Positions 23,527 to 33,284 are shown, counted from the stretch's first letter. The stretch is 64,000 bases of DNA from CAKAHY01 sp963522175 (GCA_963522175.1 CAUQXC010000008.1:5595-69594); one strand, 5' to 3'. Notes: generated by a model not told the origin, from the letters alone. Numbers and translations: made by a program.

Positions 23527-24496
23527 ATGCTCCCGTTATCAAAAGCTCAACCGCTATCCTTTCCTGAATCTCCCCGTTTTTTACCGCCTTTTCAAGTTCC
23601 AGACATTTAAGCATATAATTTTTCAAAGTATTTACATCCGAATTTCTTACCTCTCCTATTAGTTGACCTACGGAATATTCTTTAAGCGAAAGAATTTCGG
23701 AAATCTCTTTTTTACCTTTTGAAGCAAGTAAAAGGCTCTTCACATGAAAAAGTTTGCTATACTGCTTTGCAGTCAAAAGCAGTATTTTCATAGGCGACTC
23801 CTTCATTAAAAGCAAATCCCTGTAAAGCTCCAACGCTTTAGCATTTTGATTCTTGCTCATATATTTTATCATATCAAACACCTTGTTTTCGAGGCTTGCA
23901 CTCACTATGGCACTTATATCCGAGCTTTCTATTACTTCCTTATCTTTTGTATACATCAAAAGCTTTTCCAGCTCATTGCGTAAGTTTTGCATATCAAGGT
24001 CGACATAAGACATGAACAGGTCGATATTGCTTCGACTTATATTCTTATTTTCTTTTCCTATAATATTTAAACACCAACGTTGCAACTCCTCGTAGCTCGG
24101 CTTACTGAATTCGGCGACATAACCCTTTTCCTTGACTTTTTTATATAAGCTCGTTTTTTTGTCAATCTCCGCTTCCACAAATATCAAAACAAGAGTCTCC
24201 GGTAAATTATCCAGAAAATCCAAAATTTTTTCATTTGCCGCCGACTTGAACCAGTAGGAATTTTCGACAATCACACAACGTTTTTCACTAAAAAACGGCA
24301 TGGTGGAGGCTATTTCCAAAAACTTGTCGGGATCAGTTTCTTTTCCTTCGAAATACGTATAATTCATCGTATCATCGCCTATCACGGCGGCTTTCATACT
24401 GTTTTTATAGCTTTTTCTTAAAAAATCCTCATCTCCGCAAAGTAAATATACGGATTTGAATTCACCTGTCTTTATATCCGCCTTGATTGTTTTCAT
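23525..24496 (-). CDS. holA: DNA polymerase III delta subunit
   Basis: A 323-residue clamp-loader subunit. The N-terminal YLLCGDEDFLRKSYKNS (in part) is the family's degenerate P-loop start, followed by FLEIASTMPFFSEKRCVIVEN near residue 55 and the C-terminal LLMKESPMKILLLTAKQYSKLFHVK region (read in parts). Full length for the family. It overlaps the end of comEC by 35 bases; comEC-holA-rpsT order is classic in Bacillota, which supports the call. Confidence 0.93.
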   Translation of the reverse strand: MKTIKADIKTGEFKSVYLLCGDEDFLRKSYKNSMKAAVIGDDTMNYTYFEGKETDPDKFLEIASTMPFFSEKRCVIVENSYWFKSAANEKILDFLDNLPETLVLIFVEAEIDKKTSLYKKVKEKGYVAEFSKPSYEELQRWCLNIIGKENKNISRSNIDLFMSYVDLDMQNLRNELEKLLMYTKDKEVIESSDISAIVSASLENKVFDMIKYMSKNQNAKALELYRDLLLMKESPMKILLLTAKQYSKLFHVKSLLLASKGKKEISEILSLKEYSVGQLIGEVRNSDVNTLKNYMLKCLELEKAVKNGEIQERIAVELLITGA

Positions 24497-26795
24497 CTCT
24501 TCTCCTAAACCCTTTTATATCAAAACCGTTTTTCTTTATACGCACGATAACCGCGCCGTCTACGGCCGTTTCATATACCTTTACTTTATATTTTTCAAGT
24601 CTTGCAAGGACTTCCCTGCTCGGATGTCCATAATGATTATCTTCACCGTAGGACAGTATAGCATATTCGCTCCCGCTTGCACATAGTAAATCCTCGCAGG
24701 TAGACGTAAACGATCCGTGATGTCCCGCCTTCAAAACCTTAAGACTGTCGATTTTATTTTTAAATTCTTTTTTTTCAAGAAACTCTCTCTCGTTTTTTTC
24801 ATCCGCATCACCCGTAAGTAAGGTCGTAAATTCACCCTCTTTAAACAAAAGCATTATACTTTGCTCGTTGGTATTGTCTTCTCCCACGCTCTCATCCGGC
24901 GAAAAACAGGATAAATGAGCATTTTTAAGCTTTATTTCATCACCGGCTCTTATATATCCGATATTTACGGAATTTCTTTTGAGCACCTCTTTTATCTTGT
25001 CATAATCTTCATCATATTCGGCAACAAAAGGTAAGACCATAGTTTCAACTTTAATATCTTTATTTTCTATCAGAGTAAGAACTCCGTTGTAATGATCCGC
25101 ATCCGCATGGGTTATAAATGCCAAATCTATTTTTGCCGCTTTTTTTGATAAGAGAAAAGGGCGAAGAGTATTTTCGGCAAGCTTTTTGTTGCTTGTGCTT
25201 CCTCCGTCTATAAGTATATTTTTGCCTGAACTGTGAATATATATGCCATCTCCCTGCCCCACGTCGATATATACTATTTCTTCCCCCCTGTTAAGCTCTA
25301 TAAATAGACAGCCGAAAGAAAGCACAACACAAAACAGGGATAAGCTTAGGGCTTTCTTTCCTTTTTTCAAGAAATAGCAAGCCGAAGCTATAAAGGCGTA
25401 GTATAAGATTATTTTTAAAATGTCGGGTCTTCCGCAAAGCACTCTGTAATTATATAAGCCTGCCGTAAATTTACAAAGGCTTATGTAAATAAAGACTATA
25501 AATTTCACATTTGCGCTCGCAAGCCCGGATAGGATAAAAATATTCGGTAACATAAGTATAAAGCCGGATACGCACAAAATACTCATAAGAGCGAGGACTA
25601 TGATATTAAGAAGCAGAGCATAAAGCGGAATATAAAAGAAAAAATACGCTATAATAGGGAGATTAAGTATCTGAATACCTATGGGAAGAAAAATGCCTGT
25701 TATATATCTTTTAAGTTTTTTTGCCTCCTTAGGCTTTTTATCCTTGCAGAACATATCGCATAAGGGTCTTAAGATATATTCGTTTGTTATCCCTATGGAA
25801 AGAACCGCCCCGAAGGACAGTATAAATGAAGTCTGATATAGGGTATAGGGATTTTGTATACACATAAGGCTTGCCACAAATGAAAGGCTTGAAAGAAGGT
25901 CATAATTTTTACCTCTGAAGGCGGCTAAAAACGCAAGCATTAACATGGCAACAGCTCTGTATGCCCCTACTATGTCCCCGATAAGATTTGTATACAATAA
26001 CAAAAATATACTTGCCGCAATGCCGGAAATTCCATACGAAAGATGAAACTTTTTCCTCAGCAAATTATAAATACTTAAACCTATAAGAGATATATGCAAA
26101 CCGCTTATTGCCAGTATATGGGCAATTCCGTTATTTTGGAAAAGCTCATAAATATCCTTATCCAAAAAATCCCTGTTTCCAAGCAACATGGCTATGACAA
26201 GCCCCGCCTCCTTGTCTTCCAGTCGGCTTTTTACATTTGATATACAGGTATCTTTGAGCTTTTCAAAAATATTTCCCGCTCTTTTCAAGACAACAAACTT
26301 TTTTGCTTTAAAGCTGTGACTTATGCCGCGTGCCCTGTAATACATTTTCGGTTCAAAGCATCCGGGGTTTGAGGCGCTCTTTATCTTTTTACAGCTTCCG
26401 TAAAGCTTTACCGTATCTCCTTTTCTTACGGAGATATCGTCTATATAGCTTTTTACACCTCCGCCCTCTATATATAATTTATCCTCTTTTAAGGAACAGT
26501 ATTTCACCTTAAATGTATATTCTGCGGCATTTTTCTCTTTTTCAAGTTTTACGAGCCTGTTAAAAACAGGTCTGTTGTTTTCATTATATTTTGCCGACAC
26601 TATGCCCGCAAAAAAGCTGAGAACAAAAACAAGATACAAAAAACCTTTTTCGGGTTTTCTGTATCTTGCAAAAATATATGCCGCTATAAGTGCAAAAAAA
26701 GCACAAAAGGACAGAACCACGGTACCAAGGTTTAAAGCCAGCAACTCTCCAAGTATAAGGGCAATAAATATTCGCATCCACGGTCTTTTATTCAT
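24462..26795 (-). CDS. comEC: ComEC/Rec2 family DNA-uptake channel with metallo-beta-lactamase domain
   Basis: A 777-residue membrane protein. Residues 1-60 hold N-terminal helices. A soluble OB-like DUF4131 region follows, then the multi-helix Competence domain with GIAHILAISGLHISLIGL near 230. A C-terminal metallo-beta-lactamase-like domain has YIDVGQGDGIYI, FITHADADHYNG and KAGHHGS. This is the full three-domain form that translocates single-stranded DNA in transformation. It follows the GerMN lipoprotein gene by 13 bases and overlaps holA. The presence of comEC alone does not prove natural competence. Confidence 0.95.
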   Translation of the reverse strand: MNKRPWMRIFIALILGELLALNLGTVVLSFCAFFALIAAYIFARYRKPEKGFLYLVFVLSFFAGIVSAKYNENNRPVFNRLVKLEKEKNAAEYTFKVKYCSLKEDKLYIEGGGVKSYIDDISVRKGDTVKLYGSCKKIKSASNPGCFEPKMYYRARGISHSFKAKKFVVLKRAGNIFEKLKDTCISNVKSRLEDKEAGLVIAMLLGNRDFLDKDIYELFQNNGIAHILAISGLHISLIGLSIYNLLRKKFHLSYGISGIAASIFLLLYTNLIGDIVGAYRAVAMLMLAFLAAFRGKNYDLLSSLSFVASLMCIQNPYTLYQTSFILSFGAVLSIGITNEYILRPLCDMFCKDKKPKEAKKLKRYITGIFLPIGIQILNLPIIAYFFFYIPLYALLLNIIVLALMSILCVSGFILMLPNIFILSGLASANVKFIVFIYISLCKFTAGLYNYRVLCGRPDILKIILYYAFIASACYFLKKGKKALSLSLFCVVLSFGCLFIELNRGEEIVYIDVGQGDGIYIHSSGKNILIDGGSTSNKKLAENTLRPFLLSKKAAKIDLAFITHADADHYNGVLTLIENKDIKVETMVLPFVAEYDEDYDKIKEVLKRNSVNIGYIRAGDEIKLKNAHLSCFSPDESVGEDNTNEQSIMLLFKEGEFTTLLTGDADEKNEREFLEKKEFKNKIDSLKVLKAGHHGSFTSTCEDLLCASGSEYAILSYGEDNHYGHPSREVLARLEKYKVKVYETAVDGAVIVRIKKNGFDIKGFRRRDENNQGGYKDR

Positions 26796-26808
26796 TTATA
26801 TTTATAAA

Positions 26809-27732
26809 TTATTCTCCTTCTATATAATCAAGATTTCTGTCGAAGGTCTTGCTTAGATCAATGTCATTGGCAAGTCTGTAATTGGTTTCTCCGTTAACAC
26901 TGATTTGAACCTTGGTAACATTTCCCGGTTCGCAAACCGAATTCACTATAGAATATATAAGCAGTCTGTTATCGGCTTTATTGAGAGCATTCATTATCCC
27001 CTCATCAAAGTCAATATAACAGGTATTGTCATTGACGGATACATTATTCACCTCAAGCCCCGGCGGCAACAAGCCCACCGAGCCCTCATTCTTGGGACCT
27101 TTTATAAGCTCATCAATAACAAGCTTTTCTCTACTCACATTTACATTATACACCAAACTTCTGTTTTCCGCTACAAGTCGGTTTTCATCCTTGGCTTTAA
27201 AATAAAGTGTAAGCTCCGCCTTCTCGAAGGTATTGATATCCGTTACCGTATCTATGAATTCCGAGGCATAAAATATAGGCAGGGGATTTCCGCCCGAATC
27301 TGCCAAGGGCTGGTCGCCCGAATTTATCCCTATAAAGTCTATACCCTTAATCTGTGTAAGAGTTTTTACTAATGCCGCTCTTGCAAGAATTTCTCTTATG
27401 GGTTTCATGCTGCTGTAATTGGTATCAAAATTCAGGTAAAGTACATTTTTATCTCTTGTATAGCCCATATAGGTAACATTGTCTCCCAAAACCTTCATAA
27501 GATCCTTGTCCTTAGGCACTTCCATAAGCTCGGACATAAGCTCTTCTATAAGTCCCTCTTCATTTTCTTCAGGGGTACTTGCCGTATATTTTATAGGCAC
27601 TATGGCACTGCCCGAGGAATTGAGGTAATATATCTCATATTCTTTCGCTTCCGGTTCTTTCTTTGTCACTGTACAGGCACAAAGAAGGAGAGAAAAGCAA
27701 AAAATATATAAATAATTTTTAATTTTCAACAT
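26809..27732 (-). CDS. Lipoprotein with two GerMN domains
   Basis: A 307-residue exported lipoprotein. The signal sequence ends in the lipobox LLLCAC (Cys near residue 19). Two GerMN-type repeats follow, with YMGYTRDKNVLYLNFDTNYSS-like and VNDNTCYIDFDEGIMN-like cores (each read in part). GerMN proteins occur in spore germination (GerM), division and actinobacterial LpqB. Its ATG overlaps the last base of the histidine-kinase stop codon, so the two are coupled. The kinase/GerMN-lipoprotein pair parallels MtrB-LpqB of actinobacteria, suggesting an extracytoplasmic accessory of the kinase (inference). Confidence 0.85.
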   Translation of the reverse strand: MLKIKNYLYIFCFSLLLCACTVTKKEPEAKEYEIYYLNSSGSAIVPIKYTASTPEENEEGLIEELMSELMEVPKDKDLMKVLGDNVTYMGYTRDKNVLYLNFDTNYSSMKPIREILARAALVKTLTQIKGIDFIGINSGDQPLADSGGNPLPIFYASEFIDTVTDINTFEKAELTLYFKAKDENRLVAENRSLVYNVNVSREKLVIDELIKGPKNEGSVGLLPPGLEVNNVSVNDNTCYIDFDEGIMNALNKADNRLLIYSIVNSVCEPGNVTKVQISVNGETNYRLANDIDLSKTFDRNLDYIEGE

Positions 27733-29180
27733 TACTTCTCCATAGCTTTATTTTTCTGAATAAGAGGAATCCTGACTGTGAAGGTACTGCCCTCTCCCCA
27801 TGTTGAATTTACTCTTATAATGCCTCCGTGCTTCATTATAAAGTTTTTGGTTATTGACAAGCCGAGTCCCGTACCGCCGGTTTCCTTGGATCTCGCCTTA
27901 TCCACCCTGTAAAATCTGTCAAATATAAGCTCTTGCAGTTCTTCCGGTATACCTACTCCGTTATCCATAACCTTTACATAAAAAAACTTATGGTCGGCAT
28001 CAAGATTTACCTTTACATAACCGCCCGGCTTATTGTATTTAACGGCATTTTCAACAAGATTATTGATAGCCAAAGAAAATTTTGTCTCATCTATCTCGGC
28101 TTCTACCTCTCGCATACTTTCGAAGGTTAATCCCACATTCTGCTTTGCCGCAATAGGTCTTATTCTTTTTAAAATCACGTTTATAAGCTCATTTATATTA
28201 ACCTTTTTTGTTACAAGAACAAGGTCGGATCTGTCGAGCTTTACAAGAGTAAGCAGGTCATCTATTATCTTCGCTTCCCTGTCTATCTCTTCGCTTATAT
28301 CGGTCATAAACTCCTTGTACAGCTCTTTCGGCGCATCCTCCATGGACAGGAGGGAATCCGCCAAAACTCTTATTGAAGTTATGGGAGTCTTAAGCTCATG
28401 CGATACATTGGAAACAAATTCATCTCTCGACTGATTTATGAGCCGCAGCTTAGTCATGGTCGAATTTAGGGCACGGGATATCTGACTTGTAAGCAGGTAG
28501 GTGTCTTCCTGTATATTGTAGCTAAGATCCCCCTCCGAAATTTTATACAGGCCCTTCCTGATTGTATTGAAGGGTTTTATAATGATTCCCGCAACAAATA
28601 CGCTTGCCGCAACAAGCAAGATTCCGAGTATTACCGTAAAAATTACAGCCCTGTCGGTTGCACTCACGCTGATCTTTGAAAAATCTTCGGTTGAGGAGCT
28701 TATCAGTACAATGCCGTCTATTACCGCATTGTTATTCTGCCTGTATATGGGAAAGGTTTGTATAATATAATTTTTCTTTGCATTATACTTATCAACGCTT
28801 TCACCCTGAAAGGTTTTTATAACCTCCTCGGCTATGCTTTTTTTACCGAGTGCAAGATTAAATGTATCCTTTACTACGCTGAAATTTGCATCTATAAGAA
28901 CTATTCTTCCGTCAAATACATCCGCAACGCTATCTATTTGAGCCTCTATAGCCTTATCTTTTTCGTCATTCAGTAAATATGCGGATGTACTCAGCTTATC
29001 CGCCAAAATAAGCACTTGATTTTTAATCTCAAGCCTTCTCGCTTCCACCATGGATCGGCTGAAGCTTCTGCTTAACACCTTGGAATCGATGAGTGCCGGA
29101 ATAAGAGCCATAAAAACCAAAATAAGCACAAGTACCGTCCTGAAGCTTACCGGAAAGATTTTTATCTTTTTTTGCTCCAC
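27732..29180 (-). CDS. Sensor histidine kinase, no response regulator adjacent
   Basis: A 482-residue membrane kinase. Helix 1 (residues 13-32), an extracytoplasmic sensor of about 150 residues and helix 2 (about 178-200) are followed by HAMP (KGLYKISEGDLSYNI), HisKA with SHELKTPITSIRVL, and HATPase with NNLVENAVKYN, DNGVGIPEE and GGTGLGLSI. It resembles the PhoR/WalK/ResE group. The upstream gene is degV, not a response regulator, so its partner must be elsewhere. The stop overlaps the GerMN lipoprotein start by one base. Confidence 0.93.
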   Translation of the reverse strand: MEQKKIKIFPVSFRTVLVLILVFMALIPALIDSKVLSRSFSRSMVEARRLEIKNQVLILADKLSTSAYLLNDEKDKAIEAQIDSVADVFDGRIVLIDANFSVVKDTFNLALGKKSIAEEVIKTFQGESVDKYNAKKNYIIQTFPIYRQNNNAVIDGIVLISSSTEDFSKISVSATDRAVIFTVILGILLVAASVFVAGIIIKPFNTIRKGLYKISEGDLSYNIQEDTYLLTSQISRALNSTMTKLRLINQSRDEFVSNVSHELKTPITSIRVLADSLLSMEDAPKELYKEFMTDISEEIDREAKIIDDLLTLVKLDRSDLVLVTKKVNINELINVILKRIRPIAAKQNVGLTFESMREVEAEIDETKFSLAINNLVENAVKYNKPGGYVKVNLDADHKFFYVKVMDNGVGIPEELQELIFDRFYRVDKARSKETGGTGLGLSITKNFIMKHGGIIRVNSTWGEGSTFTVRIPLIQKNKAMEK

Positions 29181-30067
29181 TATTTATCTCCCAAATACTC
29201 ACTTTTCTTAACAGCTCCTACAGCCAAGGTTCCCGGACCCGTATGGGTAACTACGGATAAGGATAAGTCATGTACCTTAATATCACCCTTGTGTCCCGGG
29301 AATTCGTCTTTTACTTCCCTTGCAAACTCTAAAGCCGCCTCTTTGTCATTACTGTGAGCGACGTAAATATTTGAAAGCTCACCCGTACTGTCGGAAAATC
29401 TTTCAAGCAAATCTTTTTTAAGCGCAGCTATCATCATACCCTTTGCCTGTTTCATTGTTCTTGCCTTGGCATAAGGATCTATCTTTTCGCTCTGTATTGT
29501 GAGAACAGGCTTTATTTGAAGCAAAGTTCCCAGCGCAGCCGCAGCCGGACTTATACGTCCTCCCTTTTTCAAATATTTCAAGGTGGCAACCGTAAGATAT
29601 ATGCTTGCATTCTCTTGCGTCGAAGTCAGATATTTCTCTATTTCTTCCGGAGTCTTTCCCATATCCGCCATAGCCCTTGCTTCTATTGCCGCAGCTCTTT
29701 GTGTTATGGAGATTCTTTTATTATCCACAACAAATACTTTACCCAAAAAATCGTCATCTTTCGATAAGGCAAGAGCCGTGTCGCAAGAGCCCGAAAGCTT
29801 GGACGACATAGGTATATGTATTATAAAGTCATATTCCTTTAAGAGCTTCTCCCACAAATCGCATACACCTGCAGGTGAGGGCTGGGATGTCGAAATATTG
29901 CTTCCTTCCTCCTGCTTTTTGTAAAATTCTTCCTTACTTAAGCTGATGCCCTCCAAATATTCTTTTTCATCTATGGTAAAAGGCATAGGAAGTATATTGA
30001 TATTAAGCTCCTTTGCCTCCTCATTTGTAATTCCGCTGTTTGTATCGGTTACTACCGCTATTTTCAT
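29180..30067 (-). CDS. DegV family fatty-acid-binding protein
   Basis: A 295-residue EDD-fold protein. It starts MKIAVVTDTNSGI, with INILPMPFTIDEKEYLEG near 30, the lipid-site motif STSQPSPAGV near 57, HIPMSSKLSGSC near 82, and KYLKKGGRISPAAAALG near 165. Family members (FakB type) present bound fatty acids to a kinase such as FakA; no fakA is nearby. It shares one base with the kinase gene downstream, so it probably heads the degV-HK-gerMN-comEC-holA run. Confidence 0.93.
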   Translation of the reverse strand: MKIAVVTDTNSGITNEEAKELNINILPMPFTIDEKEYLEGISLSKEEFYKKQEEGSNISTSQPSPAGVCDLWEKLLKEYDFIIHIPMSSKLSGSCDTALALSKDDDFLGKVFVVDNKRISITQRAAAIEARAMADMGKTPEEIEKYLTSTQENASIYLTVATLKYLKKGGRISPAAAALGTLLQIKPVLTIQSEKIDPYAKARTMKQAKGMMIAALKKDLLERFSDSTGELSNIYVAHSNDKEAALEFAREVKDEFPGHKGDIKVHDLSLSVVTHTGPGTLAVGAVKKSEYLGDK

Positions 30068-30139
30068 TTTTCCCTCCTAAAAACCAGTAATGTATAGACT
30101 TTAAATTATATCACAATTAGAGATATAATCAAAGCATAC

Positions 30140-30226
30140 TTATTCGTCTTTATCAGTTGCCGCATATATGGCAAAAATAAAGGAAACCGCAAGTGCCAAA
30201 AGCACCAGTATAATTATGCCTATCAA
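30140..30226 (-). CDS. 28-residue single-helix membrane peptide
   Basis: A short reading frame begins with TTG at 30226, 7 bases after a perfect GGAGG, and overlaps the M19 dipeptidase stop (TTGA). The product is mostly one hydrophobic helix (MIGIIILVLLALAVSFIFA, then a short charged tail ending DKDE). The strong site, the overlap and the clean helix-plus-charged-tail layout argue for a real small membrane protein co-translated with the peptidase. Its function is unknown. No database comparison was possible. Confidence 0.55.
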   Translation of the reverse strand: MIGIIILVLLALAVSFIFAIYAATDKDE

Positions 30227-31224
30227 CTCAATACCTCCTTATATAAACGCAAAACATTGGTGCTGCATATTTTATCAATAAGGCGGGCGCTTAGACCGAA
30301 CTTTTTAAAAGTCTCCAAAATCATATAAGTTCCCTGCGCATTCTTCCATTCAAGCTCGCTGTCAATACCGTCATAGTCCGAGCCCAGTCCTACAAAGTCT
30401 TCTCCACCCTTATCGAGCATATAAAGTGCCTGCCTTGCCACGTCCTCCAAATAAGAAAAATCTTTTTCTCCTTTGGTCCTGTTACGTAAAAAACCTGAGT
30501 AAAAGTTCAGTCCCGCCACACAACCTCTTTGCGCCATGGCTTTTATCATCTCATCGCTTAAATTTCTGGGATTTTCCGCCACCGCTCTGGCATTGCTGTG
30601 GCTTGCAACAAAGGGCTTTTTCGTGTTTTTAAGAACGTCGAATATACCCGCATCACTGAGGTGAGACACATCTATTATCATACCGAGCTCCTGCATTCTT
30701 TCAATAAATTCAAAACCTCTTTTCTTAAGTCCGTTTTTTGTATCGGCCTCACTTCTTAGGTATCTTCCTTCTTTATCCGAAATTTTTCTGTTCGGAAAAG
30801 CAAGAGAATTTTCATAATTCCATGTAAGGGTCATCATTCTTACTCCTCTGTCGTAAAAATGTTCAAGCTTATCTATACTTCCCTCGCATGCCTCTCCCTC
30901 TTCCAGAGTAAGTAAGGCGCTCATTATATTACTTTCTATATTTTTTTCTATTTCCTTATACGTCCTTACCTGCTTAATTAAATCGGTATTTTTTGACATT
31001 TCACTTTCGAATAAATCTATAAGCTTGTTTGCATGGCAAAACGGCTCTTTTATATCCTTAAGATAAATAAAGCAGGCAAAATTTTGCAGAAGATAGTCCG
31101 CCTTTTTCATCTTTTCAAGGTCAATATGAAAGTTATTCTTACGTAAGTCGGACAAAGGCGCTTTTTTATTTTCATTATAGAGCCTTAAAATCGTATCGCA
31201 ATGCATATCCGCAATTTTCATCAT
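30223..31224 (-). CDS. Membrane dipeptidase (peptidase M19 family)
   Basis: A 333-residue zinc peptidase of the renal dipeptidase type. It has ADMHCDTILRLY at residues 5-16 (metal His and Asp), TLEEGEACEGS with the bridging Glu near 125, VSHLSDAG near 203, ASHSNARAVAENPRN near 223 and LGSDYDGI near 292. It hydrolyses dipeptides, often with D-residues. It has no signal peptide. It lies 8 bases after the aspartoacylase-like gene, in a run of four genes read from 33284. The second ATG is an equally good start. Confidence 0.93.
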   Translation of the reverse strand: MMKIADMHCDTILRLYNENKKAPLSDLRKNNFHIDLEKMKKADYLLQNFACFIYLKDIKEPFCHANKLIDLFESEMSKNTDLIKQVRTYKEIEKNIESNIMSALLTLEEGEACEGSIDKLEHFYDRGVRMMTLTWNYENSLAFPNRKISDKEGRYLRSEADTKNGLKKRGFEFIERMQELGMIIDVSHLSDAGIFDVLKNTKKPFVASHSNARAVAENPRNLSDEMIKAMAQRGCVAGLNFYSGFLRNRTKGEKDFSYLEDVARQALYMLDKGGEDFVGLGSDYDGIDSELEWKNAQGTYMILETFKKFGLSARLIDKICSTNVLRLYKEVLS

Positions 31225-31232
31225 TTTATCCT

Positions 31233-32165
31233 CTAAACGGGAATTCCGTAAGCAATCAAGGGATCCGATTTTTTAACACCCAAGGTATAGGTGTAATACC
31301 ATACCACGGCATCTTCTTTTGCACATATCTTTTGCATACATTCTCCATCCATCCCTTTTAACTCTCCGAGCAGACTTCCCTTTTTTACCTTTTCTCCGGC
31401 TTTTACATACGGAAACCAAAAACCCTCATACTCAGCCTCTTCATAAAATGATAAATCGGCTTGTTTCTGCTCTTCGTTAACAAGTTTTTCGCCGCAAATA
31501 TCCAGATATGCCAAAATCCTATATATAGACTCCTTACACAGATCAATGTTTTTTCGTGTATGTTCTCCTTTTTCGCCTATTTCAAGCAAAAGTCCGGGTA
31601 TCTTTTTATTTGCCGCAAAAGAATATAGGCCGTTTGATGCCCCGGATGCAAGTCTGTATCTTACCGGCAGAGTCATCGCCGCCTTTCTTGAAAATTCCGA
31701 AGTTTCCTTATCAACCCGTGCGGGATAGAAAACCAGATTTTCCATAGCCTCATTGATATCGCCGCCGTGAAGGTCCAATATGAAATCCGCCAAAGGATAT
31801 ATATTATTTATTATTGCCTTTGAAAGCTTCTCCGTATAGGTTTTTGCCTCATTATCGGAAAAAACTCTGTTGAGATTCTTGCCGTCTTCCGGCATTATCT
31901 GTTTTACACCCTGATAAAAACCCGTTTTATTGATTAAAGGAAGTATAAGCACATTTCCGTTAAACCTGTTCTCATCCGCTTCTTCAAAAAATTCTCTGAC
32001 AGCCAGTATGCCTATATACTCACAGGCGTGCATTCCCGTGGTAAGAACCAAGGTTTTCCCCTGATTTTTCCCTTTTATCAACCACAAGTCAATATCCGAA
32101 TTTTCCGTAATTTTTAACTTTGTTTTTATTTTTCCGCTTTTTAATGAATGGGGTATAAGTTCCAT
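31233..32165 (-). CDS. Succinylglutamate desuccinylase/aspartoacylase family zinc hydrolase
   Basis: A 310-residue M14-like deacylase. The zinc motif GMHACEYIG near residue 43 (H-x2-E), FILDLHGGD near 131 (third ligand His) and LLEIGEKGEHT near 213 (catalytic Glu region) are present. The C-terminal WFPYVKAGEKVKKGSLLGEL forms a biotinyl-like barrel (read in part). Substrates of this family are N-acyl amino acids or peptides. It lies between the kinase-like gene and the M19 dipeptidase, suggesting an uptake-independent pathway degrading amino-sugar or peptide compounds (inference). Confidence 0.88.
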   Translation of the reverse strand: MELIPHSLKSGKIKTKLKITENSDIDLWLIKGKNQGKTLVLTTGMHACEYIGILAVREFFEEADENRFNGNVLILPLINKTGFYQGVKQIMPEDGKNLNRVFSDNEAKTYTEKLSKAIINNIYPLADFILDLHGGDINEAMENLVFYPARVDKETSEFSRKAAMTLPVRYRLASGASNGLYSFAANKKIPGLLLEIGEKGEHTRKNIDLCKESIYRILAYLDICGEKLVNEEQKQADLSFYEEAEYEGFWFPYVKAGEKVKKGSLLGELKGMDGECMQKICAKEDAVVWYYTYTLGVKKSDPLIAYGIPV

Positions 32166-32171
32166 ATTTTT

Positions 32172-33284
32172 CTACCTGTATCTGTTTATAATCTCATTCA
32201 TTTGTTCGATCTTTTCTTCCATGTCTTTTACCAAAGCAAACTGACATCTTGCTCTGTCAAGATTTTGTTGCGGTCTTGATATCTTAAAGTAGGTGTCACC
32301 CTGTAAGTAATCCGTCAAAAAGCGCATTCCGCATTCAAAGGTCATAACCATGGCTCCGTAAGGCAACATGTCAAGCTCTCTGTCTGTAAGGCTTCCCTTG
32401 CAGCCTTTTGTAAAGCCTTTTACATATGCCTCAAACAAGTCAAGATCCAAGCTTACCTTTTTTGTATCCGGCTCGTCCTCATCGGCTGTATTGGCACCGA
32501 ATCTTATGGAATCGCCGAAATCGTTAACCGCAAGTCCCGGCATAACGGTATCAAGATCTATTACACAAATAGCCTTCCTTGTAGCATCATCAATCATTAT
32601 ATTATTAAGCTTAGTATCGTTATGCGTAACTCTTAAAGGCAGTTCTTTATTATCCTGCATGTCTGTGAGTTTGTTTGCAAGATACTCATGGGAAAGTACA
32701 AAATCTATTTCTTCCTTCACTGATTGTGCTCTCTTTTTTATATCAGCTAAAACAGCCTCTTTAAAAACTTTAAATCTTTGCTTTGTGTCATGAAAAGCGG
32801 GTATGGTTTCATGAAGCTTACTTGCATCAAAATCAGCCAAAAGATTCTGGAAATTTCCGAATGCAAAAGCACTCTCATAAAAGTCTTTTTTGGTATCAAC
32901 CTTATCGTAGGTTCTTGCACCTTCTATAAACTTGTAAACTCTCCAATATGAACCGAGCTCATCTTTATAATAAGCTTTCCCTGTCCTTGTAGGTACAAGG
33001 CTTAAAGTTTCTCTGTTTGCATCTCCGCCTCTTTTTTCTATTATCCCTTTCAGGTAAGAGGTTACTTTTTCTATGTTTTCCATAAGCTCTTCCGGCTTTT
33101 TAAAAATCTCGTGATTTATTCTTTGTAAAATGTACTTTTTTACCCCGTTTCCTTCTTTTTCTTCAAGTAAAAAGGTATCATTTATATGACCGCTTCCGTA
33201 AGAATTGATTGAAACAATTTCACCCTCCAAAGCAAATTCCTTTACCGCTTCGTTCTTTTTTGAACATGCCAGTTCTCTGTCCAT
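32172..33284 (-). CDS. APH-fold sugar kinase, N-acetylhexosamine 1-kinase (NahK)-like
   Basis: A 370-residue kinase of the aminoglycoside-phosphotransferase fold. NSYGSGHINDTFLLE near residue 28 forms the nucleotide loop. RVTHNDTKLNNIMID near 220 holds the catalytic Asp, and VIDLDTVMPGLAVNDFGDSI (20 residues) near 242 the metal-binding Asp. The GHIN...F and FGDSIRFGAN pattern matches NahK-type kinases of host-glycan users, which phosphorylate GlcNAc/GalNAc at C1. Specificity cannot be settled from sequence. It is the first gene of the four-gene unit ending with the small membrane peptide. Confidence 0.78.
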   Translation of the reverse strand: MDRELACSKKNEAVKEFALEGEIVSINSYGSGHINDTFLLEEKEGNGVKKYILQRINHEIFKKPEELMENIEKVTSYLKGIIEKRGGDANRETLSLVPTRTGKAYYKDELGSYWRVYKFIEGARTYDKVDTKKDFYESAFAFGNFQNLLADFDASKLHETIPAFHDTKQRFKVFKEAVLADIKKRAQSVKEEIDFVLSHEYLANKLTDMQDNKELPLRVTHNDTKLNNIMIDDATRKAICVIDLDTVMPGLAVNDFGDSIRFGANTADEDEPDTKKVSLDLDLFEAYVKGFTKGCKGSLTDRELDMLPYGAMVMTFECGMRFLTDYLQGDTYFKISRPQQNLDRARCQFALVKDMEEKIEQMNEIINRYR

